Source: Owenia fusiformis
Taxonomy: Eukaryota; Annelida; Polychaeta; Sabellida; Oweniidae
Direction: 5' to 3'
NCBI GenBank assembly: GCA_903813345.2
Contig: CAIIXF020000008.1
Location: 38,688,867-38,752,866, forward strand
Length of the DNA: 64,000 nucleotides
The notes under the pieces are model-generated. The model worked only from the letters and a program-made list of their open reading frames with translations. It was not told the origin of the DNA and did no database searches. The number at the start of each line of letters is the position of its first letter. The stretch's first letter is position 1. Position numbers and translations under genes: made by a program. This document shows, one piece after another, positions 34,211-47,083 of this stretch.

Positions 34211-34727
34211 GTCGGTGCACAATATCAGAATGCCTTCCATTCCAAAAAACTATGAATATGTAAAATAAAAGAGCGGAAATTTATACATATTAATTTGTTT
34301 CTTGTTCTATATAACTATAGTGTACATGCAGAATTTGATAGGATGTACATGACATGTTGCATGAGTTAATTGAGAATCATATTTAATCCTAGGAATGTGA
34401 TTACTCGCATGGAACTTTTCCAGCAGAGTTGATTAAATAAGAAAAATGAAACCTTTATTTAAAACGGTGCAAGAGTATCAAACTCTAAAATGTTCCATAG
34501 TTCCTTTTTAACTTTTTAATAGCATGATATAGTGACATGATAATATAAACATATGTTTCCAGCACAACTCTGAATGTATTAATGAGACATTGATGTATTG
34601 GGTGTTTTTAATTTTTTTATAAAAAATAATTTTTACATTTTTTGTCCGCTGTGACGGAACAGTTTCACAGTTCACATTTGTAACTGCTACGTCACAGCAG
34701 ACAAAAAATGTAATCATTATTTTTATT

Positions 34728-34764
34728 AGCTCACATGGTGAGCTTTTGCAATCACTCACTTGTC

Positions 34765-34795
<31 letters not shown>

Positions 34796-36425
34796 TTGTC
34801 CGTCCGTCTGTCCGTCAACAATAGTGGCACGTTTTAAAACCTCTGTCGATAGGATTCCTGTTTTAAGTTATTTCTGTTTAACATCAATACAGAAACCCCC
34901 CCCCCCCTATGACTCCTGGTTCAAAAGCTCGCCTATTTTCAAAATGGCCCTCACTTTTGTCTCGCGAAATTCACTTTTAGCCCATTTCCTAGCTAACTTC
35001 TGTCGATAGGATTCCTGTTTTAAGTTATTTCTGTTCAACATCAATACAGAAAACCCCCCTATGACTCCTGGTTCAAAAGCTCGCCTATTTTCAAAATGGC
35101 CGTCACTTTGGTCTCGCGAAATTCACTTTTGGCCCATTTCCTAGCTTTACAAATAATTCCAGGTGTCCTACATTGTAAAGATCCATGTCAATGTAAAGAT
35201 TAGATATATGAAATAATTTTGTTACGAAAAATCAGCGAAAAATTATATCCATTTATTTATTTTCAGCCATTTTAGTTAACATTGATTTGTCCATCTGTCT
35301 CGCAAAATTCACTTTTGAACCATTTACCTTAAACCCTCTGTCGATACGATCCCCATTTTAAGTTATTTTTGTTCAACATCAATACAAAAAACTCTCCTAT
35401 GACTATTGGTTCAAAAGCTCAGCTATTTTCAAAATGGCCGTCACTTTTGTCTCGCGAAATTCACTTTTGACCCATTTCCTAGCTTTACAAATAATTTCAG
35501 GTGTCCAACATTGTAAAAATCCATGTCAATGTAAAGATTAGATATATAAAATAATTTTGTTACAAAAAATCAGCGAAAAATTGTATCCATTTTTTTATTT
35601 TCAGCCATTTTAGTTAACATTGATTTGTCTATCTGACTCGCGAAATCCACTTGCTGTCAATAACAGTGGCACGTTTTAAAACCTCTGTCGATAGGATTCC
35701 TGTTTTAAGTTATTTCTGTTCAACATGAATTCAGAAAACTCCCCTATGACTCCTGGTTCAAAAGCTCGCCTATTTTCAAAATGGCCGCCATTTTTGTCTC
35801 GCGAAATTCACTTTTGACCCATTTCCTAGCTTTACATATAATTTCAAGTGTCCTACATTGTAGAAATCCATTGCAAAGTAAAGAGTAGATGTATGAAATA
35901 ATTTGTTACGAAAAATCAGCGAAAAATTATATCCATTTATTTATTTTCAGCCATTTTAGTTAACATTGATTTGTCCATCTGTCTCGCAAAATTCACTTTT
36001 GGACCATTTACCTTAAACCCTCTGTCGATAGGATTCCCATTTTAAGTTATTTTTGTTCAACATCAATACAAAAAATGATGGTAAACTGGAAAGGTGATAG
36101 ATGTGATATTGTTTCCAAATATCTCAGAGTATGCTGGTGACACATTTTACAGCCTCTGTCAATAGGATTCCCATTCGTTATTATATCACAACTAAAAGTG
36201 GTGACATATTATTATAGTCTCCAACTTTCTTTTTTGTGGACAGTGTGTGCGGTTGGTGTTCCGTAGTTGACATCTGTAACAAATGGCAGGTGGTTATATT
36301 TTGCATGTAATGCTTTGTCTTTATTTACCATCAAAACAGGAGTCTTCATTCAAATGCTTGTCATTTTGCAAAATTGCCACCTTTTTTGTTGTACAAATTT
36401 CATTTTTGCCCTACACCATGTGAGC
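34728..36425. mobile_element. TTAGCTCAC / GTGAGC element with internal tandem modules
   Basis: TTAGCTCACATGGTGAGCTT at the left and ACCATGTGAGCC at the right. Inside, a module with CTCTGTCGATAGGATTCC, CAAAAGCTCGCC, ATTTTCAAAATGGCC and CTCGCGAAATTCACTTTT repeats about five times (34840, 34998, 35335, 35680, 36020). Such elements are, from memory, common in mollusc genomes. Confidence 0.65.
34756..34818. repeat. (TCCG/TCTG)n microsatellite
   Basis: TGTCCGTCTGTCTGTCCGTC and similar tetranucleotide runs, continuing to GTCCGTCAACA. Confidence 0.9.
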
Positions 36426-36929
36426 CCAGTACCCACGGTACTAATTTTTTATAAAAGAATTAAAAAGACCCAATTAATACATCAACATCCCATGAATACC
36501 TTCATAGTTATGCTGGAAACATATGTAAATATTATTGTGTCACTATATCGTGCCATTAAAAAGGTAAACAAGAAATGGTACATTTTGGAGTATGTTACTC
36601 TTTGTGCCATTTTCAATAGCTTTTCCTCCCAGCTTTATTGCGCGACTTCAAACAGAAGTGAGAGTTACCCACAAATGATATATCCATTGCATGAAGTACT
36701 GTAACTATTTTTCTTTGGTATAACGAAACATATGAGTTAAAAATAAATTGTGTGATTTTGCTCCGTCACAGCGGACAAATCTTCGATACCAGCCAGGGTA
36801 TCAAAGAAATGTAACTAAAAAAATAAAAAAATAATTAAAACTAATAAAAGGGTAAATTTTATAACTCAGTTTCTTAGGAATTATGCCAAATGAAGAAAAT
36901 CAATGAAAAAATACATACCCTTCTGAAGG

Positions 36930-37185
36930 TTAAGAAAACATCGCGGCTGTTTAATTGATCTATCCCTTCTGAAGTTATAAAACATCGCGACTGTTTAATT
37001 GATTTAAGGTTATCCCTTCTCAAGTTATAAATTGATACATCCCTTCTAAAGGTTAGAAGATGTAGTGGCTGTTTAATTGATACATTCCTTCTGAAGTTTT
37101 GAAAACATCACAGATGTTTAATTGATACACCCCTTGTGTAAGTTATGAAAACATTGTGACTGTTTAATTGATACATTCAATGATG
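36930..37185. repeat. Short array of a ~60-bp unit (TTTAATTGATACATCCCTTC)
   Basis: CATCGCGGCTGTTTAATTGA, ATCCCTTCTGAAG and GTTAT AAAACAT variants repeat five or so times; one unit recurs inside the next array at 37440-37500, so the two repeats have been shuffled together. Confidence 0.75.
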
Positions 37186-40100
37186 AAAATGCTCCCAATG
37201 CTTTATATGAAGTCCAATGTCTAGAAATGTACATGTCAAAGCACACATTGACAATGCTGAAAATGCTCCCATTGCTTTATATAAAGTCCAATGTCTTGAA
37301 GTGTACATGTCATAACACACACTGACAATGATGAAAATGCTCCCAATGCTTTATATAAAGTCCTGTGACATGTACATGTAATAACACATTGACAATGATG
37401 AAATTGGAGCATTTTCATCATTGTCAGTGTGTGTTATGACATTTAATTGATACACCCCTTGTGTAAGTTATGAAAACATTGTGACTGTTTAATTGATACA
37501 CTCAATGATGAAAATGCTCCCATTGCTTTATATGAAGTCCAATGTCTAGAAGTGTACATGTCATAACACACACTGACAATGAGGAAAATGCTGCCAATGC
37601 TTTATATGAAGTCCAATGTCTAGAAGAGTATTTGTCATAACACACAATGACAATGAGGAAAATGCTGCCAATGCTTTATATAAAGTCCAATGAATAGAAG
37701 TGTAATTGTCATAACACACACTGACAATGATCATGATGAAAATGCTCCCAATGCTTTATATAAAATCTAATGTCTAGCCGTGTACATGTAATAAGACAAT
37801 GACAATGATGAAAATGCTCCCAATGCTTTATATAAAGTCCAATGTCTAGAAGTGTACATGTCATAACACACACTGACAATGATTAAAATGCTCCCATTGC
37901 TTTATATTAAGTCCAATGTCTAGAAGTGTACATGTCATAACACACATTGACAATGATGAAAGGACTCCCAACGCTTTATATAAAGTCCAATGTCTTGAAG
38001 TGTACATGTCATAACACACACTGACAATGATGAAAATGCTCCCAATGCTTTATATGAAGTCCAATGTCTTGAAGAGTACATGTCATAACACACACTGACA
38101 ATGATGAAAATGCTCCCAATGCTTTATATGAAGTCCAATGACTAGAAGTGTACATGTCATAACACACACTGACAATTATGAAAATGCTCCAAATGCTTTA
38201 TATAAAGTCCAATGTCTAGAAGTGTACATGTCATAACACTCAATGACAATGATGAATATGCTCCCAATGCTTTATATAAAGTCCAATGTCTAGAAGTGTA
38301 CATGTCATAACACACACTGACAATGATGAAAATGCTCCCAATGCTTTATATAAAGTCCAATGACTAGAAATGAACATGTCATAACACACATTGACAATGA
38401 TGAAAATGCTACAAATTCTTTATATAAAGTTCAATGACTAGAAGTGTGCATGTAATAACACACACTGACAATGATGAAAATGCTCCCAATGCTTTATATA
38501 AAGTCCAATGTCTTGAAGTGTACATGTCATAACACACACCGACAATGATGAAAATGCTTCCAATGCTTTATATAAAGTCCAATGACTAGAAGTGTACATG
38601 TCATAACGCACATTGCCAATGATGAAAATGCTACAAATTCTTTATATAAAGTCCAATGAATAGAAGTGTACATGTCATAACACACACTGACAATGATTAA
38701 AATGCTCCCATTGCTTTATATTAAGTCCAATGTCTAGAAGTGTACATGTCATAACACACATTGACAATGATGAAAATGCTCCCAATGCTTTATATAAAGT
38801 CCAATGACTAGAAGTGTATATGTCATAACACACACTGACAATGATGAAAATGCTCCCATTGCTTTATATTAAGTCCAATGTCTTGAAGAGTACATGCCAT
38901 AACAAACACTGACAATGATGAAAATGCTCCCATTGCTTTATATGAAGTCCAATGTCTAGAAGTGTACATGTCATAACACACACTGACAATTATGAAAAGG
39001 CTCCCAAAGCTTTATATAAAGTCCAATGACTAGACGTGTACATGTCATAACACATTGACAATGATGAAAATGCTCCCAATGCTTTATATAAAGTCCAATG
39101 AATAGAAGTGTACATGTCATAACACACACTGACAATGATTAAAATGCTCCCATTGCTTTATATTAAGTCCAATGTCTAGAAGTGTACATGTCATAACACA
39201 CATTGACAATGATGAAAGGACTCCCAACGCTTTATATAAAGTCCAATGATTAGAAGTGTACATGTCATAACACACACTGACAATGATGAAAATGCTCACA
39301 ATGCTTTATATAAAGTCGAATGTCTAGAAGTGTGCATGTCATAACACTCATTGACAATGAGGAAAATGCTCCAAATGCTTTATATTAAGTCAAATCATGT
39401 CATAACACACAATGACAATAATGAAAATGCTCCCAATGCTTTATATAAAGTCCAATGTCTTGAAGTGTACATGTCATAACACACACTGACAATGATGAAA
39501 ATGCTGCCATTGCTTTATATTAAGTCCAATGTCTAGAAGTGTACATGTCATAACACACATTGACAATGATCATGATGAAAATGCTCCCAATGCTTTATAT
39601 AAAGTCCAATGTCTAGAAGTGTACATGTCATAACACACACTGACAATGATCATGATGAAAATGCTCCCAATGCTTTATATAAAGTCCAATGTCTTGAAGT
39701 GTACATGTCATAACACACACTGACAATGATGAAAATGCTGCCATTGCTTTATATTAAGTCCAATGTCTAGAAGTGTACATGTCATAACACACATTGACAA
39801 TGATCATGATGAAAATGCTCCCAATGCTTTATATAAAGTCCAATGTCTAGAAGTGTACATGTCATAACACACACTGACAATGATCATGATGAAAATGCTC
39901 CCAATGCTTTATATAAAGTTCAATGACTAGAAGTGTACATGTCATAACACACAATGACAATAATGAAAATGCTCCCAATGCTTTATATAAAGTCCAATGT
40001 CTAGAAGTGTACATGTCATAACACACACTGACAATGATCATGATGAAAATGCTCCCAATGCTTTATATAAAGTTCAATGACTAGAAGTGTACATGTCATA

Positions 40101-41195
40101 ACACACAATGACAATAATGAAAATGCTCCCAATGCTTTATATAAAGTCCAATGTCTTGAAGTGTACATGTCATAACACACACTGACAATGATGAAAATGC
40201 TGCCATTGCTTTATATGAAGTCCAATGTCTTGAAGAGTACATGCCATAACACACATTGACAATGATGAAAGGACTCCCAACGCTTTATATAAAGTCCAAT
40301 GATTAGAAATGTACATGTCATAACACTCAATGACAATGATGAAAATGCTTCCAATGCTTCATATAAAGTCCAATGACTCGAAATGTACAGGGTGTTTCAT
40401 AATGACCGTCCCCCCATCAACCACCAAATAGCATACCAGCATATGTTATATATCATATGAAAGCTTGTTCAATTCTGGACTAATTAAAACAATTTTGAAT
40501 AAGCTCAATAGTCTTTACAACTTGCTACATACATCTACATAAGGTACCCATTTTACACTAAGCATAGAATCTGATAGCTACTTTTTTCCAAAATTAGCCA
40601 AGTGCCCTGCAAACAGCTATAATAACCATGGTTCAATTCATTATAATCTATAGTAATGTATAACTTATAACATTTGATGGATGCTGGAGATATATCCCAA
40701 CGATATTTGAAAGACAAATGTATTAAATATTTCAAAGAAGTACCCAGAGAGCTCTTGGTGATTAAATGGATTATAAAGCAATATGCTCCTCTCTTTAATC
40801 CATTAGAAATGGTAGCCACAAATAACATAAACTGCGGCTATATTGACTATCAAACATAAGTTTACAAATTGTGTTCTCATTGACCAGTCATGCTAACATT
40901 TGGCACATAAGTCCAGAATTGAATATTTACTATGGCATATAGATTATGGGGCCACGTGATCTAGGATTGGCTGTGGGTGGGGGGACGGTCATTATGAAAC
41001 ACCCTGTACATGTCATAAAACACTGACAATGATGAAAATTCTCCGAATGCTTTATATAAAGTCCAATGACTAGAAAAGTAAATGTCATAACACACACTGA
41101 CAATGATGAAAATGCTCCGAATGCTTTATATAAAGTCCAGTGTCTAGAAGTGTATATGTAATAACACATTGACAATGATGAAATTGGTGAAAAGA
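37186..41195. repeat. 74-bp satellite, about 45 copies, interrupted once
   Basis: Unit pieces GTACATGTCATAACACACAC, TGACAATGATGAAAATGCTC, CCAATGCTTTATATAAAGTC and CAATGTCTAGAA. Subfamilies carry TGATCATGATGA insertions and recur in blocks near 39570-40060. The array is split by a MITE at 40388-41006. Confidence 0.95.
40388..41006. mobile_element. 619-bp mariner-type MITE inside the 74-bp satellite
   Basis: CAGGGTGTTTCATAATGACC pairs with GGTCATTATGAAACACCCTG, flanked by TA (40386-40387 and 41007-41008). The flanking satellite joins as AATGTACATGTCATAA once the insert is ignored. No transposase. Confidence 0.92.
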
Positions 41196-41430
41196 TTCAC
41201 CGAAAACTATTTAAATATACAAAATCAAATTATCTAACCTTTTCAAATTCAATTGTATTTTGCGAAAACAAAATGCATGTATCATGATCAGAAATGATGT
41301 CAAATTATTTTTCCGGCCCTAAAACAGTTTTTTCTTTATACTGCACAAATTATTCATATACGAATTCAAACATAAGGAAGCTTAAACACTTCGGTGCCAA
41401 ACTTTTTGGAGGAGATGTAAATTGTGTGTA

Positions 41431-41997
41431 CAGGGTGGTCAAATAAAACGGCAATCCTGTCGCTATTTTCATCATATTTTCAAGTTTGTCATTTTAGAAA
41501 AGTATATTTTCCCTGATGTTGGTACAAGTGAACATCACAGTACTGTCAACCCCCAATTTCTCGCAGGACAGATTTTTTAGACCCAGTGCCAAAAATTTGC
41601 GGGATTTTGCGGGACATCCACCTAATTTCGCGGGACATTTAAGGGATTTGCGTGATTGCGCTAATAGGTTAAATTTTGATCAAATTCGCGGGATTTCGCG
41701 GGATCATTCAAGGGACAAACACGCTAATTGCGGGACAGTTAACAGGGTTACCACCAAAAGACTTCAGAGGGACAGATTTTTTGATAAAGTGCCCTAAATT
41801 TGCGGGATTTTGCGGGACATCCACCTAAATTTACGGGATGTCGCAGGACATTCTTGAAAGGGATTTGCGTGATTGTGGGGCTTAATGTAAAAGTACTCAA
41901 ATCAAACTTTCCTACTGATTTATCAAATATAATGCACTTAACTTAAGTAAACGTCAGCACAATTCAACACAATACGCATAGAAATATTATTAAACTA
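41431..41997. mobile_element. Partial CAGGGTGGTCAAA end interrupted by a GCGGGA-family fragment
   Basis: CAGGGTGGTCAAATAAAACG (41431) starts like the complete element at 41998 and stops at about 41540, where CTGTCAACCCCCAATTTCTC opens a GCGGGA-type fragment ending about 41993. That fragment is the reverse complement of about 51130-51628. Confidence 0.65.
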
Positions 41998-43010
41998 CAG
42001 GGTGGTCAAAAAGTGGAAACCCTAATACCATTTTCCTCATATCTTTGTCATTTTAAAAAATAACTCCCTGATAGATACTCCCATCAGATTGATAGTCACA
42101 ATGTTACAGTACTTTAAAGAACATGCCCAGTGCGTTGTAAGAAACCAGTGTACTACTCATCGTCTAAAATGTCCCTACCTGTGGGGATATAGCAGAGACA
42201 GAGTATATGAGAATGACCTCAGGACAATTATTTCGAGAAACAGATGTCCTAAATATCAAAAAACTCAAAATAACCCCACATTTATGGGGGTATGACAACT
42301 GTGCTGTTTTGCCTAGTTAGTTACATACTTTATTGTCAAACTATGATACATAAATTATACATCAACTGACACTTTAACAAGTGTATGAAATTGTTTTAAT
42401 GACAAAAATGAAAATATATATGCCTACAGCGCGATAATGGCCAAATCTGAAGCATGTTATCATTCTAAGTGCTGTAAAAATTGTGTCTATCAGTCTGATG
42501 GTCATGAAATATGGTAGGGTGGTAGGAATATCATATCATATATCATATCAATATTTATTTCAAGTCGGATATTTTTTGTACAGTAAACATTAGCGCAAGC
42601 GCTATCTGAGACTCAGGCGCGATTGACCGACATATAGACATAGAAATCTTTAAAATAAAATTTTAAAACATTAACAAGATAAATACTTAAATATCATATG
42701 TCATGCTAAAATGCATTCACATAGTGGCACAGAGAATCTGAAAGGTTTACATTTTACATTTACATATTGCAACCGTTCCATGATTTAATTAGTTTTTGAA
42801 CGAACTCTCTTAGAGCTACACAGTTTCTGAGATCATTGGGTAGATTGTTCCATATAAAGCATGCATCAACTCTAAAAGAGTGTCTGCCATGTGTTACAGT
42901 ATTGAAAGATGGAACATTTAGAGTATTGAAAATTGAAAATGATAAAGATATTGAATTGAAAATGACAAAGATATGAGGAAAATACAGGGTTGCCATTTTT
43001 GACCACCCTG
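41998..43010. mobile_element. 1.0 kb mariner-type element with TA duplication, LINE tail inside
   Basis: CAGGGTGGTCAAAAAGTGG pairs with CCATTTTTGACCACCCTG, flanked by TA at 41996-41997 and 43011-43012; the arms extend through CCTCATATCTTTGTCATTTT. It contains the LINE fragment at 42530-42960. Confidence 0.85.
42530..42960 (-). pseudogene. CR1/jockey-like LINE 3' end
   Basis: The minus strand reads THGRHSFRVDACFIWNNLPN then FVQKLIKSWNG, matching the C-terminal end typical of CR1/jockey reverse-transcriptase proteins (aromatic-WN-LP). The 3' end is a short ATATC-type microsatellite tail (42530-42560). Confidence 0.75.
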
Positions 43011-43202
43011 TATGAAAAATACAACAGTGGTTTTATGTGAGGAACGGATAGGCACGGACGTTAAACCTAGGTGGGACACAAGATATGTCAGATAAGAAAC
43101 AAGGCCCAAACTAAGTTTAACTTGTTGAACTACCCGGGTCCTGGCCCTATGAAAGGGGAGATTTGTGGATAACATAAAACATAGAACCGGCAATCGAATC
43201 CT
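43011..43202. other. Short interval, no gene
   Basis: Contains the pre-integration flank of the next LINE; no recognisable coding or repeat signature. Confidence 0.3.
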
Positions 43203-43736
43203 GGCTACACCACTGAGATTTTTTTTATTGCATCTTTCTTACACAAAACATTATACATAATATACATACAGATCAAATCCATATACATTGAATATTCAAT
43301 AATATTATTACACTTTTATATTTAACAATTATACGTTTTTACGCTTTTCAGACCATCTCCATTCAGAGTATTTAATTTAACTTAATTTAAAAGGGTACCA
43401 TTTGAAAATACAATACATGCAATACGATTATCTTTCAATCGTATTGGGCTGATAATATATTAATAAAAAAGGGTATAAAGTAAAACAAAAAAATCAATGC
43501 TGTTGGTTTAATCTATCTATAACCCATCTCAAAGTCTCGCCGAAACTTTCCAGTGTGCCATTTAAGTTTGCAGTATTTCGTTCGTCATTGATTTTGTATT
43601 TTATGATTTCTTTTATTTGCATAAATGTTATTTTCGTATTAACGAGTAGTGTAACGTTTAAAACAAGTTTGTATTGAAGGCATTGTATTCTCGGTTCTCG
43701 ACCCGTCTTAAAAGGTAATGTGAAAATATGTTTCCA

Positions 43737-44048
43737 CTGGCGGATTAGGGGGGGGGGCCTGGGCCCCCCCCTTGGGTGGGCCCAGAAAAATAAAATTGGG
43801 CCCAAAAAAAATTTTGGGCCAAAAAAGGCCTTCAGGCCCCAAAAAGTATAACTGGGCCTTTTAAGGCCTTATTTTTTAATTTCAGGCCAAATTTTGAAGA
43901 AAATGGGCCTCAAAATTTCAAAATTTGGGCCCACTTTTGGGTTTTAGGGGCCCAAAATTTTTTTTCGCGCAAGCGCGGACGTTTTTTTCTATGACTTGAA
44001 ATTCGGGGCCCCCCCCCCCCCTCTTGTTCATTCCCAGATCCGCCCCTG
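43737..44048. mobile_element. hAT-type MITE, second copy, 8-bp target duplication
   Basis: Same family as 2122-2408 (TGGGCCCAGAAAAATAAAAT, AAAAAAGGCC, CCCAGATCCGCCCCTG). Flanked by TGTTTCCA at 43729-43736 and 44049-44056. It cuts the LINE frame between FTEEDWK and IFTLPFKTG. The interior has CGCGCAAGCGCG and long C runs. Confidence 0.92.
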
Positions 44049-46083
44049 TGTTTCCAATCTTCTTCTGTAAAGTTGAATTTTGAATTTAGATATTTTTTCC
44101 CGTTAGGTTCTTTAAATAAATTATCTACGAGAATCCAATATATGGTTTTAGTTTTTATAGCTTTGACGTTTATTGTCGTGTTTTTGATTTGGAGCTCTTC
44201 GTTTTTAAGTGCCTTGTTGCTTCGATTGGTTTTTAATATGTTGTTTCCAGGAGTGTGGAATTGCATGAATTAAGCCATAGAAAGTAACGAAAGGTGTATT
44301 AATATTTTATTTTAAAGAGAAATCTTCGAAACCTAAGAATTCATTATTGTTAACGAGATCTTTTATTTGAAGGATTCCTTTACTTATCCAGCTTGCATAA
44401 TTTAGGGTTTTGTCGTTAATTTTTATGAACTCATTATTCCAGATATACTCTTTTAAAGCAAATTCTTTATTATAAGGCTCTTTATTATGTAATAATTTCC
44501 AAGTTTCCATGATATTATAGTAGAAAGGGGGTAACCTGGCTAACTTGTCATCGGGAAATTTTGAATGAAATATTGTCTCCGAGTCTAGATTAGGAAAATA
44601 GCTGTAGAAATATTGCTTCCATTTGCTGGGCTTCTTCTGGTATAATCTTTTTACCCATTGTATTTGTAAAGCTTTTATTTGCGTTTCAAAATGTAAGCTC
44701 TTGATTCCCCCTTTTTAATTTTTCCTATGGTTGTTAAATTGCTTATTAATGGAGGTTTTCTGTTCCATAAAAAGTTATTAATAAGATTTTGAACATTATT
44801 AATGATGTGTTTTGGTACAAGTATGGTTGATGCTAGATATGTTAGTTTTGAGATCCCTAGAGCTTTGATCAATACGTTTTTTTCCTATTAAGCTAAGGTT
44901 CCTCCATTCCCATATTTTAAACAAGTTTTCTATAGATTTAATCGTAGGAGAGAAGTTAGGTCATTCCGTTCGTTTATATTTTGACTAAACCATACTCCGA
45001 GGGTGTAAAAATTTTCATTATTGATTTTAATTTTTGAGACAAGACTTTTAGGTGCAATTTGTGGGGGTGTTGTTTTAAAAAGAGCTAACCGTCTTCTTTC
45101 TGTTTTCTGAAGGTTGGGCTTGAGGCCAGAAATTTCAGAGAATCTTTTTAGATTCTGAAGGGCATTTTCAGTTGATGCTATTGAATCTAGGAAAAAAGTT
45201 GTATCGTCCGCAAACATTGAAAGTTTAATCTCAGTATTATTCATAATAATGCCTTGAATATTTATATTTTGTCTAATAGATAAAGCTAATATTTCCGCCA
45301 CTATATGAAAAGGTATGCCGATAGGGGGCATCCTTGTCGGACTCCCCTAGAAGGTGAATACATTGTTGATTGGTATCCGTTGTTGGATATACACGTTTGA
45401 GCATTTTTGTAAAAGGTTTTTACCCATTTGATCAATGTATTACCAAAATTTTCAGTTAACGGAATCGAAGGCTTTCTCAAAATCGATTTGAAGGAGTAAT
45501 CCGGGGATGTTACCTTGGTCCGTGTATTCTAAAATATCTTCTATAATTCTAATGTTTTCCCCTATGTATCGGTCAGTTACATATGCGGATTGGTCGGTAT
45601 TTATTATGGATGTTAAGGTTTTTCGTATTCTGTTAGCAATTGATTTGGTGCCTATTTTATAGTCCGTGTTTAAAAGGGTAATTGGTCTCCAATTTTTGAG
45701 GAATAATATAATTTTATCTTTCTTGGAATTAAGGTGACGACACCTTGTTTTTGTGAGATAGAGAGTTCTCCATACTCAAAGTCATAATTCAAACTATCGA
45801 CAACTAGATCTTTATATTAATCCAGAAAAACTTGTAGAAGTTAGTTGTGAAACCATCAGTACCAGGAGACTTATCATTTGGCATATTTTTGAGAGATTGA
45901 GCACATTCTTCAATTGTTAACAAGCCCTCGCAAGACATCTTTTCATCTTCATTTAACTTTGGAATAAGGTATCATTTTTGTTTCGGTTCTCGATCTCCAA
46001 TTTTGTATTAAAATATTCATTTTGTAGTGCTTCCGTTACATCATCTATATTGGTTTCTAGAATGGATAATTTTGATTTCAATA

Positions 46084-46515
46084 ACCCAGATGCGAGTAGA
46101 AATAATCTTACTTTACGTCATTAAAAATTCAAAATTCAGTCAAAGTAATATCATATTTGAAATCTACATGTAAAATTACATGTAGAAATATGGTTTTAAA
46201 AAGTGTTTATCAACTTTGAAAAATTAATTTTCTTTTAAAATGTGACTTCTAGCTCGGGGAGATTCCCCATAGACCCCATGCTATAAAATCACAAAAAATG
46301 AAATATCTTTTCTTTTAGTGGACAGATAATATTTTGCTTTACTGGACATATTTTCATTAGTATAAGTATCAGACGCATAAGGGTTATATGAAAATTGAGC
46401 CACTTAAATTGATAATATTCAAGTTTAAGGGAACTTTCTTATATACCTGCCATGTTAATTGACCCGAATCAGCCACCCGGTGGTGAAACTGGTAACTACC
46501 TACTCGCATTTGGGT
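46084..46515. mobile_element. 432-bp MITE (ACCCAGATGCGAGTAG ends) inside the LINE
   Basis: ACCCAGATGCGAGTAG pairs with CTACTCGCATTTGGGT. Related to the longer element at 47084-48346 in opposite orientation (shared AGTTACCAGTTTC, TGACGT, CTAGCTCGGGG regions). The flanks are TA-like. Confidence 0.8.
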
Positions 46516-47083
46516 AATTCAGTTTATTTTAGTTTTTTACGCTTTTTCGATGATTTGTAAATAGAATGTGAAATTGTGCTCGAACGTATATCTAATTTAA
46601 CCATTTCCCAAAGTAAGCCTTTAATATCCAGGTAATCATGCTTTAATTTTGATTCTGCTATACAATCTCGAATTTACTTGCTGCGAATTCAGATTCATTT
46701 AGCAAGTTGTTATTAAATTTCCACAGACCCTTTCCTCGTTCTTTATTAACTTCGCTTAGTTGTAATTTTACTGCTTTGATCTGATAAGAGTCCAGCTAAG
46801 ATCTTAATATCATCAAATTGGTTGAGCAAGTGTGGCTCGAAATTCGAAAATAATCGAGAGGGATGTTTTTGCTTCCAAGTGTAACGTTTTATATCGGGGT
46901 ATGCTGTTCGAAACGTGTCAGTTAAGTCAAATGTATCCATAAGAGTTTCAATTCTCTTGGCATATGTAGTTAACTTATCATTACCCCCTCCCATTTTATC
47001 TAAGCGTGGATTAAGTATTACATTAAGGTCGCCACCTAAAATGATATTCTCGGCTACGCCACTGAGATGGTTAGTTTGTAATT

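Larger units (their letters stand above)
34440..36640. mobile_element. Inverted-repeat element split by a nested AGCTCAC element
   Basis: Left arm sequence GCATGATATAGTGACATGAT, AACATATGTTTCCAGCA and ATTTTTTTATAAAA (34520-34625) is inverted in 36440-36560 (TGCTGGAAACATATG, GTCACTATATCGTGCC). The 145-codon frame at 36267-36704 spans the right arm and has no recognised domain. Confidence 0.65.
43220..47051 (-). pseudogene. 5'-truncated L1/Tx1-like LINE with 17-bp target duplication
   Basis: GGCTAC(A/G)CCACTGAGAT flanks both ends (43203-43219 and 47052-47068). The left end begins with a T run, i.e. an A tail on the minus strand. Minus-strand coding starts within the endonuclease at ILGGDLN, continues KRYTWKQKHPSRLFSNFEPH, then the reverse-transcriptase box NDKSPGTDGFTTNFYKFFW (about 45880-45830), the catalytic LSMFADDTTFFLDS (about 45225-45185) and the thumb WFSQNINERNDL. 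The C-terminus is split by the hAT MITE at 43737-44048, and a small element sits at 46084-46515. Several frameshifts and stops make it inactive. Confidence 0.92.

Noticed and set aside
36267-36704. 145-codon frame as a gene
   Set aside because: Spans the end of the AGCTCAC element and the arm of the outer inverted-repeat element; no domain recognised.
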